From Acanthosepion lycidas (Eukaryota > Mollusca > Cephalopoda > Sepiida > Sepiidae), in the NCBI GenBank assembly GCA_963932145.1, contig CAWVQA010000085.1:434001-498000 (forward strand): a DNA stretch of 64,000 bases, given 5' to 3'. The position numbers and the translations under genes were made by a program. Below, in pieces: positions 1-14,332 of this stretch (positions are counted from its first letter, which is position 1; each line of letters begins with the position of its first letter). The notes below the pieces were generated by a model, which made no database searches, had not been told where the DNA came from, and saw only the letters and a program-made list of their open reading frames with translations.

Positions 1-79
1 ATTTATATTTATATTTTACCTCCTCAATTTAGCATTATGGACAGGGAAAGACCTAATCTAAGCTCTGCAAAAAAATATT

Positions 80-881
80 TTGCCTTCAAATTCATGCCGT
101 GATCGTAGCATGCATGGACTCGACTCATATGACTGGGATTTCCATGAAAAAGATTGTGGGCCGAAAATGGGTGATCACTGTACATTTCTCTTCTGTTTCC
201 TATTTATATTTATATTTTACCTCCTCAATTTAGCATTATGGACAGGGAAAGACCTAATCTAAGATCTGCACAAAAATATTTTGCCTTGAAATTCATACCG
301 TGATCGTAGCATGCATGGACTCGACTCATATGACTGGGATTTCCAGGAAAAAGATTGTGGGCCGAAAAAAGTTGATCACTGTACATTTCTCTTCTGTTTC
401 CTATTTATATTTATATTTTACCTCCTCAATTTAGCATTATGGACAGGGAAAACCTAATCTAAGATCTGCACAAAAATATTTTGCCTTCAAATTCATACCG
501 TGATCGTAGCATGCATGGACTCGACTCATATGACTGGGATTTCCATGAAAAAGATTGTGGGCAGAAAATGAGTGATCACTGTACATTTCTCTTCTGTTTC
601 CTATTTATATTTATATTTTACCTCCTCAATTTAGCATTATGGACAGGGAAAGACCTAATCTAAGATCTGCACAAAAATATTTTGCCTTGAAATTCATACC
701 GTGATCGTAGCATGCATGGACTCGACTCATATGACTGGGATTTCCATGAAAAAGATTGTGGGCCGAAAAAAGTTGATCACTGTACATTTCTCTTCTGTTT
801 CCTATTTATATTTATATTTTACCTCCTCAATTTAGCATTATGGACAGGGAAAACCTAATCTAAGATCTGCACAAAAATATT
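80..881 (+). repeat. Dimeric HOR, two copies of 401 bp
   Basis: Units starting at 281 and 682 share private differences: CCTTGAAATTC in place of CCTTCAAATTC, CCGAAAAAAGTTGATCAC in place of CCGAAAATGGGTGATCAC, and a one-base loss giving GGGAAAACC. They alternate with the more standard units at 80 and 481, so the period here is 401 bp (201 + 200). The pattern stops at 882, so this looks like one dimer duplication or the edge of a longer dimeric tract lying left of the window. Confidence 0.88.
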
Positions 882-3092
882 TTGCTTTCAAATTCATTCC
901 GTGATCGTAGCATGCATGGAATCGACTCATATGACTGGGATTTCCATGAAAAACGTTGTGGCCCGAAAATGGGTGATCACTGTACATTTCTCTTCTGTTT
1001 CCTATTTATATTTATATTTTACCTCCTCAATTTAGCATTATGGACAGGGAAAGACCTAATCTAAGCTCTGCACAAAAATATTTTGCCTTCAAATTCCTAC
1101 CGTGATCGTAGCATGCATGGACTCGACTCATATGACTGGGATTTCCATGAAAATGGTTGTGGGCCGAAAATGGTTGATCGCTGTACATTTCTCTTCTGTT
1201 TCCTATTTATATTTATATTTTACCTCCTCAATTTAGCATTATGGACAGGGAAAGACCTAATCTAAAATCTGCAAAAAAATATTTTGCCTATAAATTCATA
1301 CCGTGACCGTAGCATGCATGGACTTGACTCATATGACTGGGATTTCCATGAAAAAGATTCTGGGCCGAAAATGAGTGATCACTGTACATTTCTCTTCTGT
1401 TTCTTATTTATATTTATATTTTACCTCCTCTATTTAGCATTATGGACAGGGAAAGACCTAATCTAATATCTGCACATAAATATTTTGCCTTCAAATTCAT
1501 ACCGTGATCGTAGCATGCATGGACTCGATTCATATGACTGGGATTTCCATGAAAAAGGTTGTGGGCAGAAAATGGGTGATCACTGTAGATTTCTCTTCTG
1601 TTTCCTATTTATATTTATATATTACCTCCTCTATTTAGCATTATGGAATGGGAAAGACCTAATCTAAGCTCTGCACAAAAATATTTTGCCTTCAAATTCA
1701 TACCGTGATCGTAGCATGCATGGACTCGACTCATATGACTGGGATTTCCATGAAAAAGATTGTGGGCCGAAAATGGGTGATCACTGTACATTTCTCTTCT
1801 GTTTCCTATTTATATTTATATTTTACCTCCTCAATTTAGCATTATGGACAGGAAAAGACCTAATCTAAGCTCTGCACAAAAATATTTTACCTTCAAATTC
1901 ATACTGTGATCGTAGCATGCATGGACTCGACTCATATGACTGGGATTTCCATGAAAAAGATTGTGGGCAGAAAATGGGGGATCACTGTACATTTCTCCTC
2001 TGTTTCCTATTTATATTTATATTTTACCTCCTCAATTTAGCATTATGGACAGGGCAAGACCTAATCTAAGCTCTGCACAAAAATATTTTGCCTTCAAATT
2101 CATACCGTGATCGTAGCATGCATGGACTCGACTCATGTGACTGGGATTTCCATGAAAAAGGTTCTGGGCCGAAAATGAGTGATCACTGTACATTTCTCTT
2201 CTGTTTCCTATTTATATTTATATTTTACCTCCTAAATTTAGCATTATGGACAGGGAAAGACCTAATCTAAGATCTACACAAAAATATTTTGCCTTCAAAT
2301 GCATACTGTGATCGTAGCATTCATGGACTCGACTCATATGACTGGGATTTCCATGAAAAAGATTGTGGGCCGAAAATGGGTGATCACTGTACATTTCTCT
2401 TCTTTTTCCTATTTATATTTATATTTTACCTCCTCAATTTAGCATTATGGACAGGGAAAGACCTAATCTAAGCTCTGCACAAAAATATTTTGCCTTCAAA
2501 TTCATACCGTGATCGTAGCATCCATGGACTCGACTCATATGACTGGGATTTCCATGAAAAAGGTTGTGGCCCGAAAATGGGTGATCACTGTACATTTCTC
2601 TTCTGTTTCCTATTCATATTTATATTTTACCACCTCAATTTAGCATTATGGACAGGGAAAGACTTAATCTAAGCTCTGCACAAAAATATTTTGCTGTCAA
2701 ATTCATACCGTGATCGTAGCATGCATGGACTCGACTCATGTGACTGGGATTTCCATGAAAAAGGTTCTGGGCCGAAAATGAGTGATCACTGTACATTTCT
2801 CTTCTGTTTCCTATTTATATTTATATTTTACCTCCTCAATTTAGCATTATGGACAGGGAAAGACTTAATCTAAAACCTGCACAAAAATATTTTGCCTTCA
2901 AATTCATACTGTGATCGTAGCATGCATGGACTCAACTCATATGACTGGGATTTCCAGGAAAATGATTGTGGGCCGAAAATGGGGGATCACTGTACATTTC
3001 TCTTCTGTTTCCTATTTATATTTATATTTTACCTCCTCAATTTAGCATTATGGACAGCGAAAGACCTAATCGAAGCTCTGCACAAAAATATT

Positions 3093-4694
3093 TTGCCTTC
3101 AAATTCATACCGTGATCGTAGCATGCATGGACTCGACTCATATGACTGGGATTTCCATGAAAAAGGTTGTGGCCCGAAAATGGGTGATCACTGTACATTT
3201 CTCTTCTGTTTTCTATTTATATTTCTATTTTACCTCCTCAATTTAGCATTATGGACAGGGAAAGACCTAATCTAAGCTCTGGAAAAAAATATTTTGCCTT
3301 CAAATTCATACCGTGATCGTAGCATGAGGGGACTCGACTCATATGACTGGGATTTCTATGAAAAAATTGTGGGCCGAAAATGGATGATCACTGTACATTT
3401 CTCTTCGGTTTCCTATTTATATTTCTATTTTACCTCCTCAATTTAGCATTATGGACAGGGAAAGACCTAATCTAATCTCTGCAAAAAAATATTTTGCCTT
3501 CAAATTGATACGGTGATCGTAGCATGCATGGATTCGACTCTGACTTGGATTTCTATGAAATAGATTGTGGTCCGAAAATGGATGATCACTGTACATTTCT
3601 CTTCGGTTTCCTATTTATATTTATATTTTACCTCCTCAATTTAGCATTATGGACAGGGAAAGACCTAATCTAAGGTCTGCACAAAAATATTTTGCCTTCA
3701 AATTCATACCGTGAACGTAGCATGCATGGACTCGACTCATATGACTGGGATTTCCATGAAAAAGGTTGTGGGCCGAAAATGGGTGATCACTTTACATTTC
3801 TCTTCTGTTTCCTATTCATATTTATATTTTACCCCCTCAATTTAGCATTATGGACAGGGAAAGACCTAATCTAAGCTCTGCACAAAAATATTTTGCCGTC
3901 AAATTCATACCGTGAACGTAGCATGCATGGACTCGACTCATATGACTGGGATTTCCATGAAAAAGTTTGGGGCCCGAAAATGGGTGATCACTGTACTTTT
4001 CACTTCTGTTTCCTATTTATATTTATATTTTACCTCCTCAATTTAGCATTATGGACAGGGAAAAACCTAATCTAAAATCTGCACAAAAATATTTTCCCTT
4101 CAAATTCATACTGTGATCGTAGCATGCATGGACTCGACTCATATGACTGGGATTTCCATGAAAAAGGTTGTGGCCCGAAAATGGGTGATCACTGTACATT
4201 TCTCTTCTGTTTTCTATTTATATTTCTATTTTACCTCCTCAATTTAGCATTATGGACAGGGAAAGACCTAATCTAAGCTCTGGAAAAAAATATTTTGCCT
4301 TCAAATTCATACCGTGATCGTAGCATGAGGGGACTCGACTCATATGACTGGGATTTCTATGAAAAAATTGTGGGCCGAAAATGGATGATCACTGTACATT
4401 TCTCTTCGGTTTCCTATTTATATTTATATTTTACCTCCTCAATTTAGCATTATGGACAGGGAAAGACCTAATCTAAGCTCTGGAAAAAAATATTGTGCCT
4501 TCAAATTCATACCGTGATCGTAGCATGAGGGGACTCGACTCATATGACTGGGATTTCTATGAAAAAATTGTGGGCCGAAAATGGATGATCACTGTACATT
4601 TCTCTTCGGTTTCCTATTTATATTTATATTTTACCTCCTCAATTTAGCATTATTGACAGGGAAAGACCTAATCTAAGATCTGCACAAAAATATT
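3093..4694 (+). repeat. Duplicated monomer pair with CATGAGGGG variant
   Basis: The unit at 3294 has CATGAGGGGACTCG in place of CATGCATGGACTCG, plus TTCTATGAAAAAATTG and TCTTCGGTTTCC. The same combination recurs at 4295 and again directly next to it at 4495, where the opening TTG is GTG. The preceding unit (GGCCCG with CTGTTTTCT) also recurs, at 3093 and 4094, so a two-unit block reappears about 1001 bp downstream and its second unit was then doubled. The unit at 3494-3691 is only 198 bp because bases are missing around CGACTCTGACTTGG. Confidence 0.85.
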
Positions 4695-5900
4695 TTGCCT
4701 TCAAATTCATACCGTGATCGTAGCATGCATGGACTCGACTCATATCACTGGGATTTCCATGAAAAAGGTTGTGGGCCGAAAATGGGTGATCACTGTACAT
4801 TTCTCTTCTGTTTCCTATTTATATTTATATTTTACCTCCTCAATTTAGCATTATGGACAGGGAAAGACCTAATCTAAGCTCTGCACAAAAATATTTTGCC
4901 TTCAAATTCATACCGTGATCGTAGCATGCATGGACTCGACTCATATGACTGGGATTTCCATGAAAAAGGTTGTGGCCCGAAAATGGGTGATCACTGTACA
5001 TTTCTCTTCTGTTTCCTATTGATATTTATATTTTACCTCCTCAATTTAGCATTATTGACAGGAAAAGACCTAATCTAAGATCTGCCCAAAAATATTTTGC
5101 CTTCAAATTCATACCGTGATCGTAGCATGCATGGACTCGACTCATATGACTGGGATTTCCATGAAAAACGTTGTGGGCCGAAAATGGGTGATCACTGTAC
5201 ATGTCTCTTCTGTTTCTTATTCATATTTATATTTTACCTCCGCAATTTAGTATTATGGACAGGGAAAGACTTAATCTAAGCTCTGCACAAAAATATTTTG
5301 CCTTCAAATTCATACCGTGATCGTAGCATGCATGGACTCGACTCATATGACTGGGATTTCCATGAAAATGGTTGTGGGCCGAAAATGGGTGATCACTGTA
5401 CATTTCTCTTCTGTTTCCTATTTATATTTCTATTTTACCTCCTTAATTTAGCATTATGGACAGAGAAAGACTTAATCTAAAATCTGCACAAAAATATTTT
5501 GCCTTCAAATTCATACCGTGATCGTAGCATGCATGGACTCGACTCATGTGACTGGGATTTCCATGAAAAAGGTTCTGGGCCGAAAATGAGTGATCACTGT
5601 ACATTTCTCTTCTGTTTCCTATTTATATTTATATTTTAGCTCCTCAATTTAGCATTATGGACAGTGAAAGACCTAATCTAAGCTCTGCACAAAAATATTT
5701 TGCCTTCAAATTCATACCGTGAACGTAGCATGCATGGACTCGACTCATATGACTGGGATTTCCATGAAAAAGGTTGTGGCCCGAAAATGGGTTATCACTG
5801 TACATTTCTCTTCTGTTTCCTATTTATATTTATAATTTACCACCTCAATTTAGCATTATAGACAGGGAAAGACCTAATCTAAGGTTTGCACAAAAATATT

Positions 5901-7508
5901 TTGCCTATAAATTCATACCGTGATCGTAGCATGCATGGACTCGACTCATATGACGGGAATTTCCAAGAAAAAGATTCTGGGCCGAAAATCAGTGATCACT
6001 GTACATTTCTCTTCTGTTTCCTATTTATATTTATATTTTACCTCTTCAATTTAGCATTATGGACAGTGAAAGACATAATCTAAGATCTGCACAAAAATAT
6101 TTTGCCTTCAAATTCATACCGTGATCGTAGCATGCATGGACTCGATTCATATGACTGGGATTTCCATGAAAAAGATTGTGGGCCGAAAATGGGTGATCAC
6201 TGTACATTTCTCTTCTGTTTCCTATTTATATTTATATTTTACCTCCTCAATTTAGCATTATGGACAGGGAAAGACCTAATCTAAGCTCTGCAAAAAAATA
6301 TTTTGCCTTCAAATTCATACCGTGATCGTAGCATGCATGGACTCGACTCATATGACTGGGATTTCCATGAAAAAGGTTGGGGCACGAAAATGGGTTATCA
6401 CTGTACATTTCTCTTCTGTTTCCTATTTATATTTATATTTTACCTCCTCAATTTAGCATTATGGACAGCGAAAGACTTAATCTAAAATCTGCACAAAAAT
6501 ATTTTCCCTTCAAATTCATACTGTGATCGTAGCATGCATGGACTCGACTCATATGACTGGGATTTCCATGAAAAAGATTCTGGGCAGAAAATGGGGGATC
6601 ACTGTACATTTCTCTTCTGTTTCCTATTTATATTTATATTTTACCTCCTCAATTTAGCATTATGGAAAGGGAAAGACCTAATCTAAGCTCTGCACAAAAA
6701 TATTTTGCCTATAAATTCATACCGTGATCGTAGCATGCATGGACTCGACTCATATGACTGGGATTTCCATGAAAAAGATTCTGGGCCGAAAATGAGTGAT
6801 CACTGTACATTTCTCTTCTGTTTCCTATTTATATTTATATTTTACCTCCTCAATTTAGCATTATGGACAGTGAAAGACCTAATCTAAGATCCGCACAAAA
6901 ATATTTTGCCTTCAAATTCATACCGTGATCGTAGTATGCATGGACTCGACTCATATGACTGGGATTTCCATGAAAAAGATTGTGGTCTGAAAATGGGTGA
7001 TCACTGTACATTTCTCTTCTGTTTCCTATTTATATTTATATTTTACCTCCTCAATTTAGCATTATGGACAGGGAATGACCTAATCTAAGCTCTGCAAAAA
7101 AATATTTTGCCTTCAAATTCATACCGTGATCGTAGCATGCATGGACTCGACTCATATGACTGGGATTTCCATGAAAAAGGTTGGGGCCCGAAAATGGGTT
7201 ATCACTGTACATTTCTCTTCTGTTTCCTATTTATATTTATATTTTACCTCCTCAATTTAGCATTATGGACAGGGAAAGACTTAATCTAAAATCTGCACAA
7301 AAATATTTTCCCTTCAAATTCATACTGTGATCGTAGCATGCATGGACTCGACTCATATGACTGGGATTTCCATGAAAAAGATTGTGGGCAGAAAATGGGG
7401 GATCACTGTACATTTCTCTTCTGTTTCCTATTTATATTTATATTTTACCTCCTCAATTTAGCATTATGGAAAGTGAAAGACCTAATCTAAGCTCTGCACA
7501 AAAATATT
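5901..7508 (+). repeat. 4-mer HOR, two copies of ~804 bp
   Basis: Units follow a fixed order twice. The first has CCTATAAATTC with GATTCTGGGCCG, followed by GACAGTGAAAGAC. The second is near-standard CCG type. The third has GGTTGGGGC with GGGTTATCAC. The fourth has TTTCCCTTCAAATTCATACTG with GGGCAGAAAATGGGGG. Copies begin at 5901 and 6705. A more diverged version of the third, fourth and first units recurs at about 8916-9516, so the 4-mer was probably wider before local rearrangement. Confidence 0.85.
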
Positions 7509-8111
7509 TTGCCTATAAATTCATAGCGTGATCGTAGCATGCATGGACTCGACTCATATGACTGGGATTTCCATGAAAAAGATTCTGGGCCGAAAATGAG
7601 TGATCACTGTACATTTCTCTTCTGTTTCCTATTTATATTTATATTTTACCTCCTCAATTTAGCATTATGGACAGTGAAAGACCTAATCTAAGATCTGCAC
7701 AAAAATATTTTGCCTTCAAATTCATACCGTGATCGTAGCATGTATGGACTCGACTCATATGATTGGGATTTCCATGAAAAAGATTGTTGGGAGAAAATGG
7801 GTGAACACTGTACATTTCTCTTCTGTTTCCTATTTATATTTATATTTTACCTCCTCAATTTAGCATTATGGACAGTGAAAGACCTAATCTAAGATCTGCA
7901 AAAAAATATTTTGCCTTCAAATTCATACCGTGTTCGTAGCATGTATGGACTCGACTCATATGATTGGTATTTCCATGAAAAAGATTGTTGGCAGAAAATA
8001 GGTGATCACTGAACATTTCTCTTCTGTTTCCTATTTATATTTATATTTTACCTCCTCAATTTAGCATTATGGACAGTGAAAGACCTAATCTAAGCTCTGC
8101 ACAAAAATATT

Positions 8112-8714
8112 TTGCCTTCAAATTCATACCGTGATCGTAGCATGCATGGACTCGACTCATATGACTGGGATTTCCATGAAAAAGGTTCTGGGCCGAAAAT
8201 GAGTGATCACTGTACATTTCTCTTCTGTTTCCTATTTATATTTATATTTTACCTCCTCAATTTAGCATTATGGACAGGGAAAGACCTAATCTAAGATCTA
8301 CACAAAAATATTTTGCCTTCAAATTCATACCGTGACCGTAGCATGCATGGACTCGACTCATATGACTGGGATTTCCATGAAAAAGGTTCAGGCCCGAAAA
8401 TGGGTGATCACTGTACATTTCTCTTCTGTTTCCTATTGATATTTATATTTTACCTCCTCAATTTAGCATTATTGACAGGGAAAGACCTAATCTAAGATCT
8501 GCACAAAAATATTTTGCCTTCAAATTCATACCGTGATCGTAGCATGCATGGACTCGACTCATATGACTGGGATTTCCATGAAAAAGATTGTGGGCCGAAA
8601 ATGGGTGATCACTGTACATTTCTCTTCTGTTTCCTATTTATATTTATATTTTACCTCCTCAATTTAGCATTATGGACAGGGAAAGACCTAATCTAAGCTC
8701 TGCAAAAAAATATT
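8112..8714 (+). repeat. Three-monomer block duplicated at 11727-12329
   Basis: The units at 8112, 8313 and 8514 (first with GGTTCTGGGCCG and ATGAGTGATC; second with TATTGATATTT and CATTATTGACAGG; third CCG type) match those at 11727, 11928 and 12129 in order, 3615 bp downstream. The preceding unit (7710, GATTGTTGGGAGAAAATG) also has relatives at 10723 and 11526. The block was therefore carried across the zone A/B boundary by duplication or conversion covering at least 600 bp. Confidence 0.82.
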
Positions 8715-10120
8715 TTGCCTTCAAATTCATACCGTGATCGTAGCATGCATGGACTCGACTCATATGACTGGGATTTCCATGAAAAAGTTTGTGGCCCGAA
8801 AATGGGTGATCACTGTACATTTCTCTTCTGTTTCCTATTCATATTTATATTTTACCTCCTCAATTTAGCATTATTGACAGGGAAAGACCTAATCTAAGAT
8901 CTGCACAAAAATATTTTGCCTTCAAATTCATACCGTGATCGTAGCATGCATGGACTCGACTCATATGACTGGGATTTCCATGAAAAAGGTTGGGGCCCGA
9001 AAATGGGTGATCACTATACATTTCTCTTCTGTTTCCTATTTATATTTATATTTTACCTCCTCAATTTAGCATTATGGACAGGGAAAGACTTAATCTAAAA
9101 TCTGCACAAAAATATTTTCCCTTCAAATTCATACTGTGATCGTAGCATGCATGGACTCGACTCATATGACTGGGATTTCCATGAAAAAATTGTGGGCCGA
9201 AAATGGGGTATCACTGTACATTTCTCTTCTGTTTCCTATTTATATTTCTATTTTACCTCCTCAATTTAGCATTATGGACAGGGAAAGACCTAATCTAAGA
9301 TCTGCACAAAAATATTTTGCCTATGAATTCATACCGTGATCGTAGCATGCATGGACTCGACTCATATGACTGGGATTTCCATGAAAAAGATTCTGGGCCG
9401 AAAATGAATGATCACTGTACATTTCTCTTCTGTTTCCTATTTATATTTATATTTTACCTCCTCAATTTAGCATTATGGACAGTGAAAGACCCAATCTAAG
9501 ATCTGCACAACAATATTTTGCCTTCAAATTCATACCGTGATCGTAGCATGCATGGACTCAACTCATATGACTGGGATTTCCATGAAAAAGATTGTGTGCC
9601 GAAAATGGGTGATCACTGTCCATTTCTCTTCTGTTTCCTATTTATATTTAAATTTTACCTCCTCAATTTAGCATTATGGACAGGGAAAGACCTAATCTAA
9701 TATCTACACAAAAATATTTTGCCTTCAAATTCATACCGTGATCGTAGCATGCATGGACTCGACTCATATGACTGGGATTTCCATGAAAAAGGTTGTGGGC
9801 CGAAAATGGGTGATCACTGTACATTTCTCTTCTGTTTCCTATTTATATTTCTATTTTACCTCCTCAATTTAGCATTATGGACAGGGAAAGACTTAATCTA
9901 AAATCTACACAAAAATATTTTGCCTTCAAATTCATACCGTGATCGTAGCATGCATGGACTCAAGTCATATGACTGGGATTTCCTTGAAAAAGATTGTGGG
10001 CCGAAAATAGGGGATCACTGTACATTTCTCTTCTGTTTCCTATTTATATTTATATTTTACCTCCTCAATTTAGCATTATGGACAGTGAAAGACCTAATCT
10101 AAGCTCTGCACAAAAATATT

Positions 10121-11725
10121 TTGCCTTCAAATACACACTGTGATCGTAGCATGCATGGACTCGACTCATATGACTGGGATTTCCATGAAAAAGATTGTGG
10201 GCAGAAAATGAGTGGTCACTGTACATTTCACTTCTGTTTCCTATTTATATTTATATTTTACTTCCTCTGTTTAGCATTATGGACAGGGAAATATCTAATC
10301 TAAGATCTACAAATAAATATTTTGCCTTTAAATTCGTACCGTTATCGTAGCATGCATGGACTCGACTCATATGACTGGGATTACCATAAAAAAGATTGTG
10401 GGCACAAAATGGGTGATCACTGTACATTTCTCTTCTGTTTCCTATTCATATTTCTATTTAATTCCTCAATTTGGCATTATGAACAGGGAAAGACCTAATC
10501 TAAGATCAGCAAAAAAATATTTTTCCTTCAAATTCATAACGTGGCCGTAGCATGTATGGACTCGACTCATATATCTGGGATTTCCATGAAAAACATTGTG
10601 GGCAGAAAATGGGTGATCACTGTACATTTCTCTTCTGTTTCGTATTTATATTTCTATTTTACTTCCTGCATTTAACATTAAGCACAGGGAAAGACCTAAT
10701 CTAAGCTCTGCAAAAAAATATTTTGCCTTCAAATTCATACCGTGATCGTAGCATGGATGGACTCGACTCATATGATTGGGATTTCCATGAAAAAGATTGT
10801 TGGGAGAAAATGGGTGATCACTGTACATTTCTCTTCTGTTTCCTATTTATATTTATATTTTACCTCCTCAATTTAGCATTATGGACAGTGAAAGACCTAA
10901 TCTAAGATCTGCAAAAAAATATTTTGCCTTCAAATTCATACCGTGTTCGTAGCATGTATGGACTCGACTCATATGATTGGTATTTCCATGAAAAAGATTG
11001 TGGGCAGAAAATGAGTGGTCACTGTACATTTCTCTTCTGTTTCCTATTTATATTTATATTTTACTTCCTCTGTTTAGCATTATGGACAGGGAAATATCTA
11101 ATCTAAGATCTACAAATAAATATTTTGCCTTCAAATTCGTACCGTTATCGTAGCATGCATGGACTCGACTCATATGACTGGGATTACCATAAAAAAGATT
11201 GTGGGCACAAAATTGGTGATCACTGTACATTTCTCTTCTGTTTCCTATTCATATTTCTATTTAATTCCTCAATTTGGCATTATGAACAGGGAAAGACCTA
11301 ATCTAAGATCAGCAAAAAAATATTTTGCCTTCAAATTCATAACGTGGCCGTAGCATGTATGGACTCGACTCATATATCTGGGATTTCCATGAAAAACATT
11401 GTGGGCAGAAAATGGGTGATCACTGTACATTTCTCTTCTGTTTCGTATTTATATTTCTATTTTACTTCCTTCATTTAACATTAAGCACAGGGAAAGACCT
11501 AATCTAAGCTCTGCAAAAAAATATTTTGCCTTCAAATTCATACCGTGATCGTAGCATGGATGGACTCGACTCATATCATTGGGATTTCCATGAAAATGAT
11601 TGTTGGGAGAAAATGGGTGATCACTGTATATTTCTCTTCTGTTTCCTATTTATATTTATATTTTACCTCCTCAATTTAGCATTATGGACAGTGAAAGACC
11701 TAATCTAAGCTCTGCACAAAAATAT
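10121..11725 (+). repeat. 4-mer HOR with T2-T1 pair, two copies of ~803 bp
   Basis: Each copy has four units in order. The first has ATGAGTGGTCAC and TACTTCCTCTGTTTAGC, ending GGGAAATATC. The second is T2, the third T1, and the fourth has CATGGATGGACTCG with GATTGTTGGGAG or a close variant. Copies begin at 10121 and 10924. The first unit of copy two has a different left half (CCGTGTTCGTAG and GATTGGTATTTCC), so that unit is a chimera of two variants. Confidence 0.88.
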
Positions 11726-14332
11726 TTTGCCTTCAAATTCATACCGTGATCGTAGCATGCATGAACTCGACTCATATGACTGGGATTTCCATGAAAAAGG
11801 TTCTGGGCCGAAAATGAGTGATCACTGTACATTTCTCTTCTGTTTCCTATTTATATTTATATTTTACCTCCTCAATTTAGCATTATGGACAGGGAAAGAC
11901 CTAATCTAAGATCTACACAAAAATATTTTGCCTTCAAATTCATACCGTGATCGTAGCATGCATGGACTCGACTCATATGACTGGGATTTCCATGAAAAAG
12001 GTTTAGGCCCGAAAATGGGTGATCACTGTACATTTCTCTTCTGTTTCCTATTGATATTTATATTTTACCTCCTCAATTTAGCATTATTGACAGGGAAAGA
12101 CCTAATCTAAGATCTGCACAAAAATATTTTGCCTTCAAATTCATACCGTGATCGTAGCATGCATGGACTCGACTCATATGACTGGGATTTCCATGAAAAA
12201 TGTTGTGGGCCGAAAATGGGTGATCAATGTACATTTCTCTTCTGTTTCCTATTTATATTTATATTTTACCTCCTCAATTTAGCATTATGGACAGGGAAAG
12301 ACCTAATCGAAGCTCTGCACAAAAAAATTTTGCCTATAAATTCATACCGTGATCGTAGCATGCATGGACTCGACTCATATGACGGGGATTTCCATGAAAA
12401 AGATTCTGGGCCAAAAATCAGTGATCACTGTACATTTCTCTTCTGTTTCCTATATTTATATTTTACCTCTTCAATTTAGCCTTATGGACAGTGATAGACC
12501 TAATCTAAGATCTGCACAAAAATATTTTGCCTTCAAATTCATACCGTGATCGTAGCATGCATGGACTCAACTCATATGACTGGGATTTCCATGAAAAAGA
12601 TTGTGGGCCAAAAATGGGTGATCACTGTACATTTGTCTTCTGTTTCCTATTTATATTTATATTTTACCTCCTCAATTTAGCATTATGGACAGGGAAAGAC
12701 CTAATCTAAGCTCTGCACAAAAATATTTTGCCTATAAATTCATACCGTGATCGTAGCATGCATGGACTCGACTCATATGACTGGGATTTCCATGAAAAAG
12801 ATTCTGGGCCGAAAATGAGTGATCACTGTACATTTCTCTTCTGTTTCCTATTTATATTTATATTTTACCTCCTCAATTTAGCATTATGGACAGTGAAAGA
12901 CCTAATCTAAGATCTGCACAAAAATATTTTGCCTTCAAATTCATACCGTGATCGTAGCATGCATGGACTCGACTCATATGACTGGGATTTCCATGAAAAA
13001 GGCTGTGGCCCGAAAATGGGTGATCACTGTACATTTCTCTTCTGTTTCCTATTTATATTTATATTTACCTCCTCAATTTAGCATTATGGACAGGGAAAGA
13101 CCTAATCTAATATCTACACAAAAATATTTTGCCTTCAAATACATACCGTGATCGTAGCATGCATGGACTCGACTCATATGACTGGGATTTCCATGAAAAA
13201 TGTTGTGGGCCGAAAATGGGTGATCACTGTACATTTCTCTTCTGTTTCCTATTTATATTTATATTTTACCTCCTCAATTTAGCATTATGGACAGGGAAAG
13301 ACTTAATCTAAAATCTACACAAAAATATTTTGCCTTCAAATTCATACCGTGATCGTAGCATGCATGGACTCAACTCATATGACTGGGATTTCCTTGAAAA
13401 AGATTGTGGGCCGAAAATAGGGGATCACTGTACATTTCTCTTCTGTTTCCTATTTATATTTATATTTTACCTCCTCAATTTAGCATTATGGACAGTGAAA
13501 GACCTAATCTAAGCTCTGCACAAAAATATATTGCCTTCAAATTCATACCGTGATCGTAGCATGCATGGACTCGACTCATATGACTGGGATTTCCATGAAA
13601 AATGTTGGGCCCGAAAATGGGTGATCACTATACATTTCTCTTCTGTTTCCTATTTATATTTATATTTTACCTCCTCAATTTAGCATTATGGACAGGGAAA
13701 GACTTAATCTAAAATCTGCACAAAAACATTTTGCCTTCAAATTCATACTGTGATCGTAGCATGCATGGACTCGACTCATATGACTGGGATTTCCATGAAA
13801 AAGTTTGTGGGCCGAAAATGGGGGATCACTGTACATTTCTCTTCTGTTTCCTATTTATATTTATATTTATCTCCTCAATTTAGCATTATGGACAGGGAAA
13901 GACCTAATCTAAGATCTGCACAAAAATATTTTGCCTTCAAATTCATACCGTGATCGTAGCATGCATGGACTCAACTCATATGACTGGGATTTCCATGAAA
14001 AAGATTGTGGGCCGAAAATGGGTGATCACTGTACATTTCTCTTCTGTTTCCTATTTATATTTATATTTTACCTCCTCAATTTAGCATTATGGACAGGGAA
14101 AGACCTAATCTAAGCTCTGCACAAAAATATTTTGCCTTCAAATTCATACCATGAACGTAGCATGCATGGACTCGACTCATATGACTGGGATTTCCATGAA
14201 AAAGATTGTGGGCAGAAAATGGGTGATCACTGTACATTTCTCTTCTGTTTCCTATTTATATTTCTGTTTTACCTCCTCAATTTAGCATTATGGACAGGGA
14301 AAGACCTAATCTAAGATCTGCACAAAAATATT

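Larger units (their letters stand above)
1..10120 (+). repeat. Zone A: divergent CCG/GCACA-type monomers
   Basis: Monomers here mostly carry GGGCCG or GGCCCG before AAAATG, TTTATATTTATATTTTACC in the AT-rich part, CTCCTCAATTTAGC, and GCACAAAAAT near the end. Neighbouring units vary noticeably: GGTTGTGG, GATTCTGG or GTTTGGGG at unit positions 72-80; CTATAAATTC in place of CTTCAAATTC; TGAACGTAG in place of TGATCGTAG. HORs are short (2-mers and 4-mers) and degraded, suggesting a less recently homogenised stretch than the right-hand end. The boundary with zone B is a mosaic of monomer types rather than a clean break. Confidence 0.8.

Noticed and set aside
80..262. A family of ~60-residue small membrane proteins encoded by each unit
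   Set aside because: The frame opens with TTG and has its first ATG about 10 codons in. It is broken by stops and frameshifts in many units, amino-acid-changing variants are common, and no expression signals are visible.
9136..9339. Alternative-frame 67-codon proteins created by one-base losses
   Set aside because: They appear only where an indel removes the usual TAG of that frame. They occur sporadically and share no conserved start, so they are shadows of the repeat.
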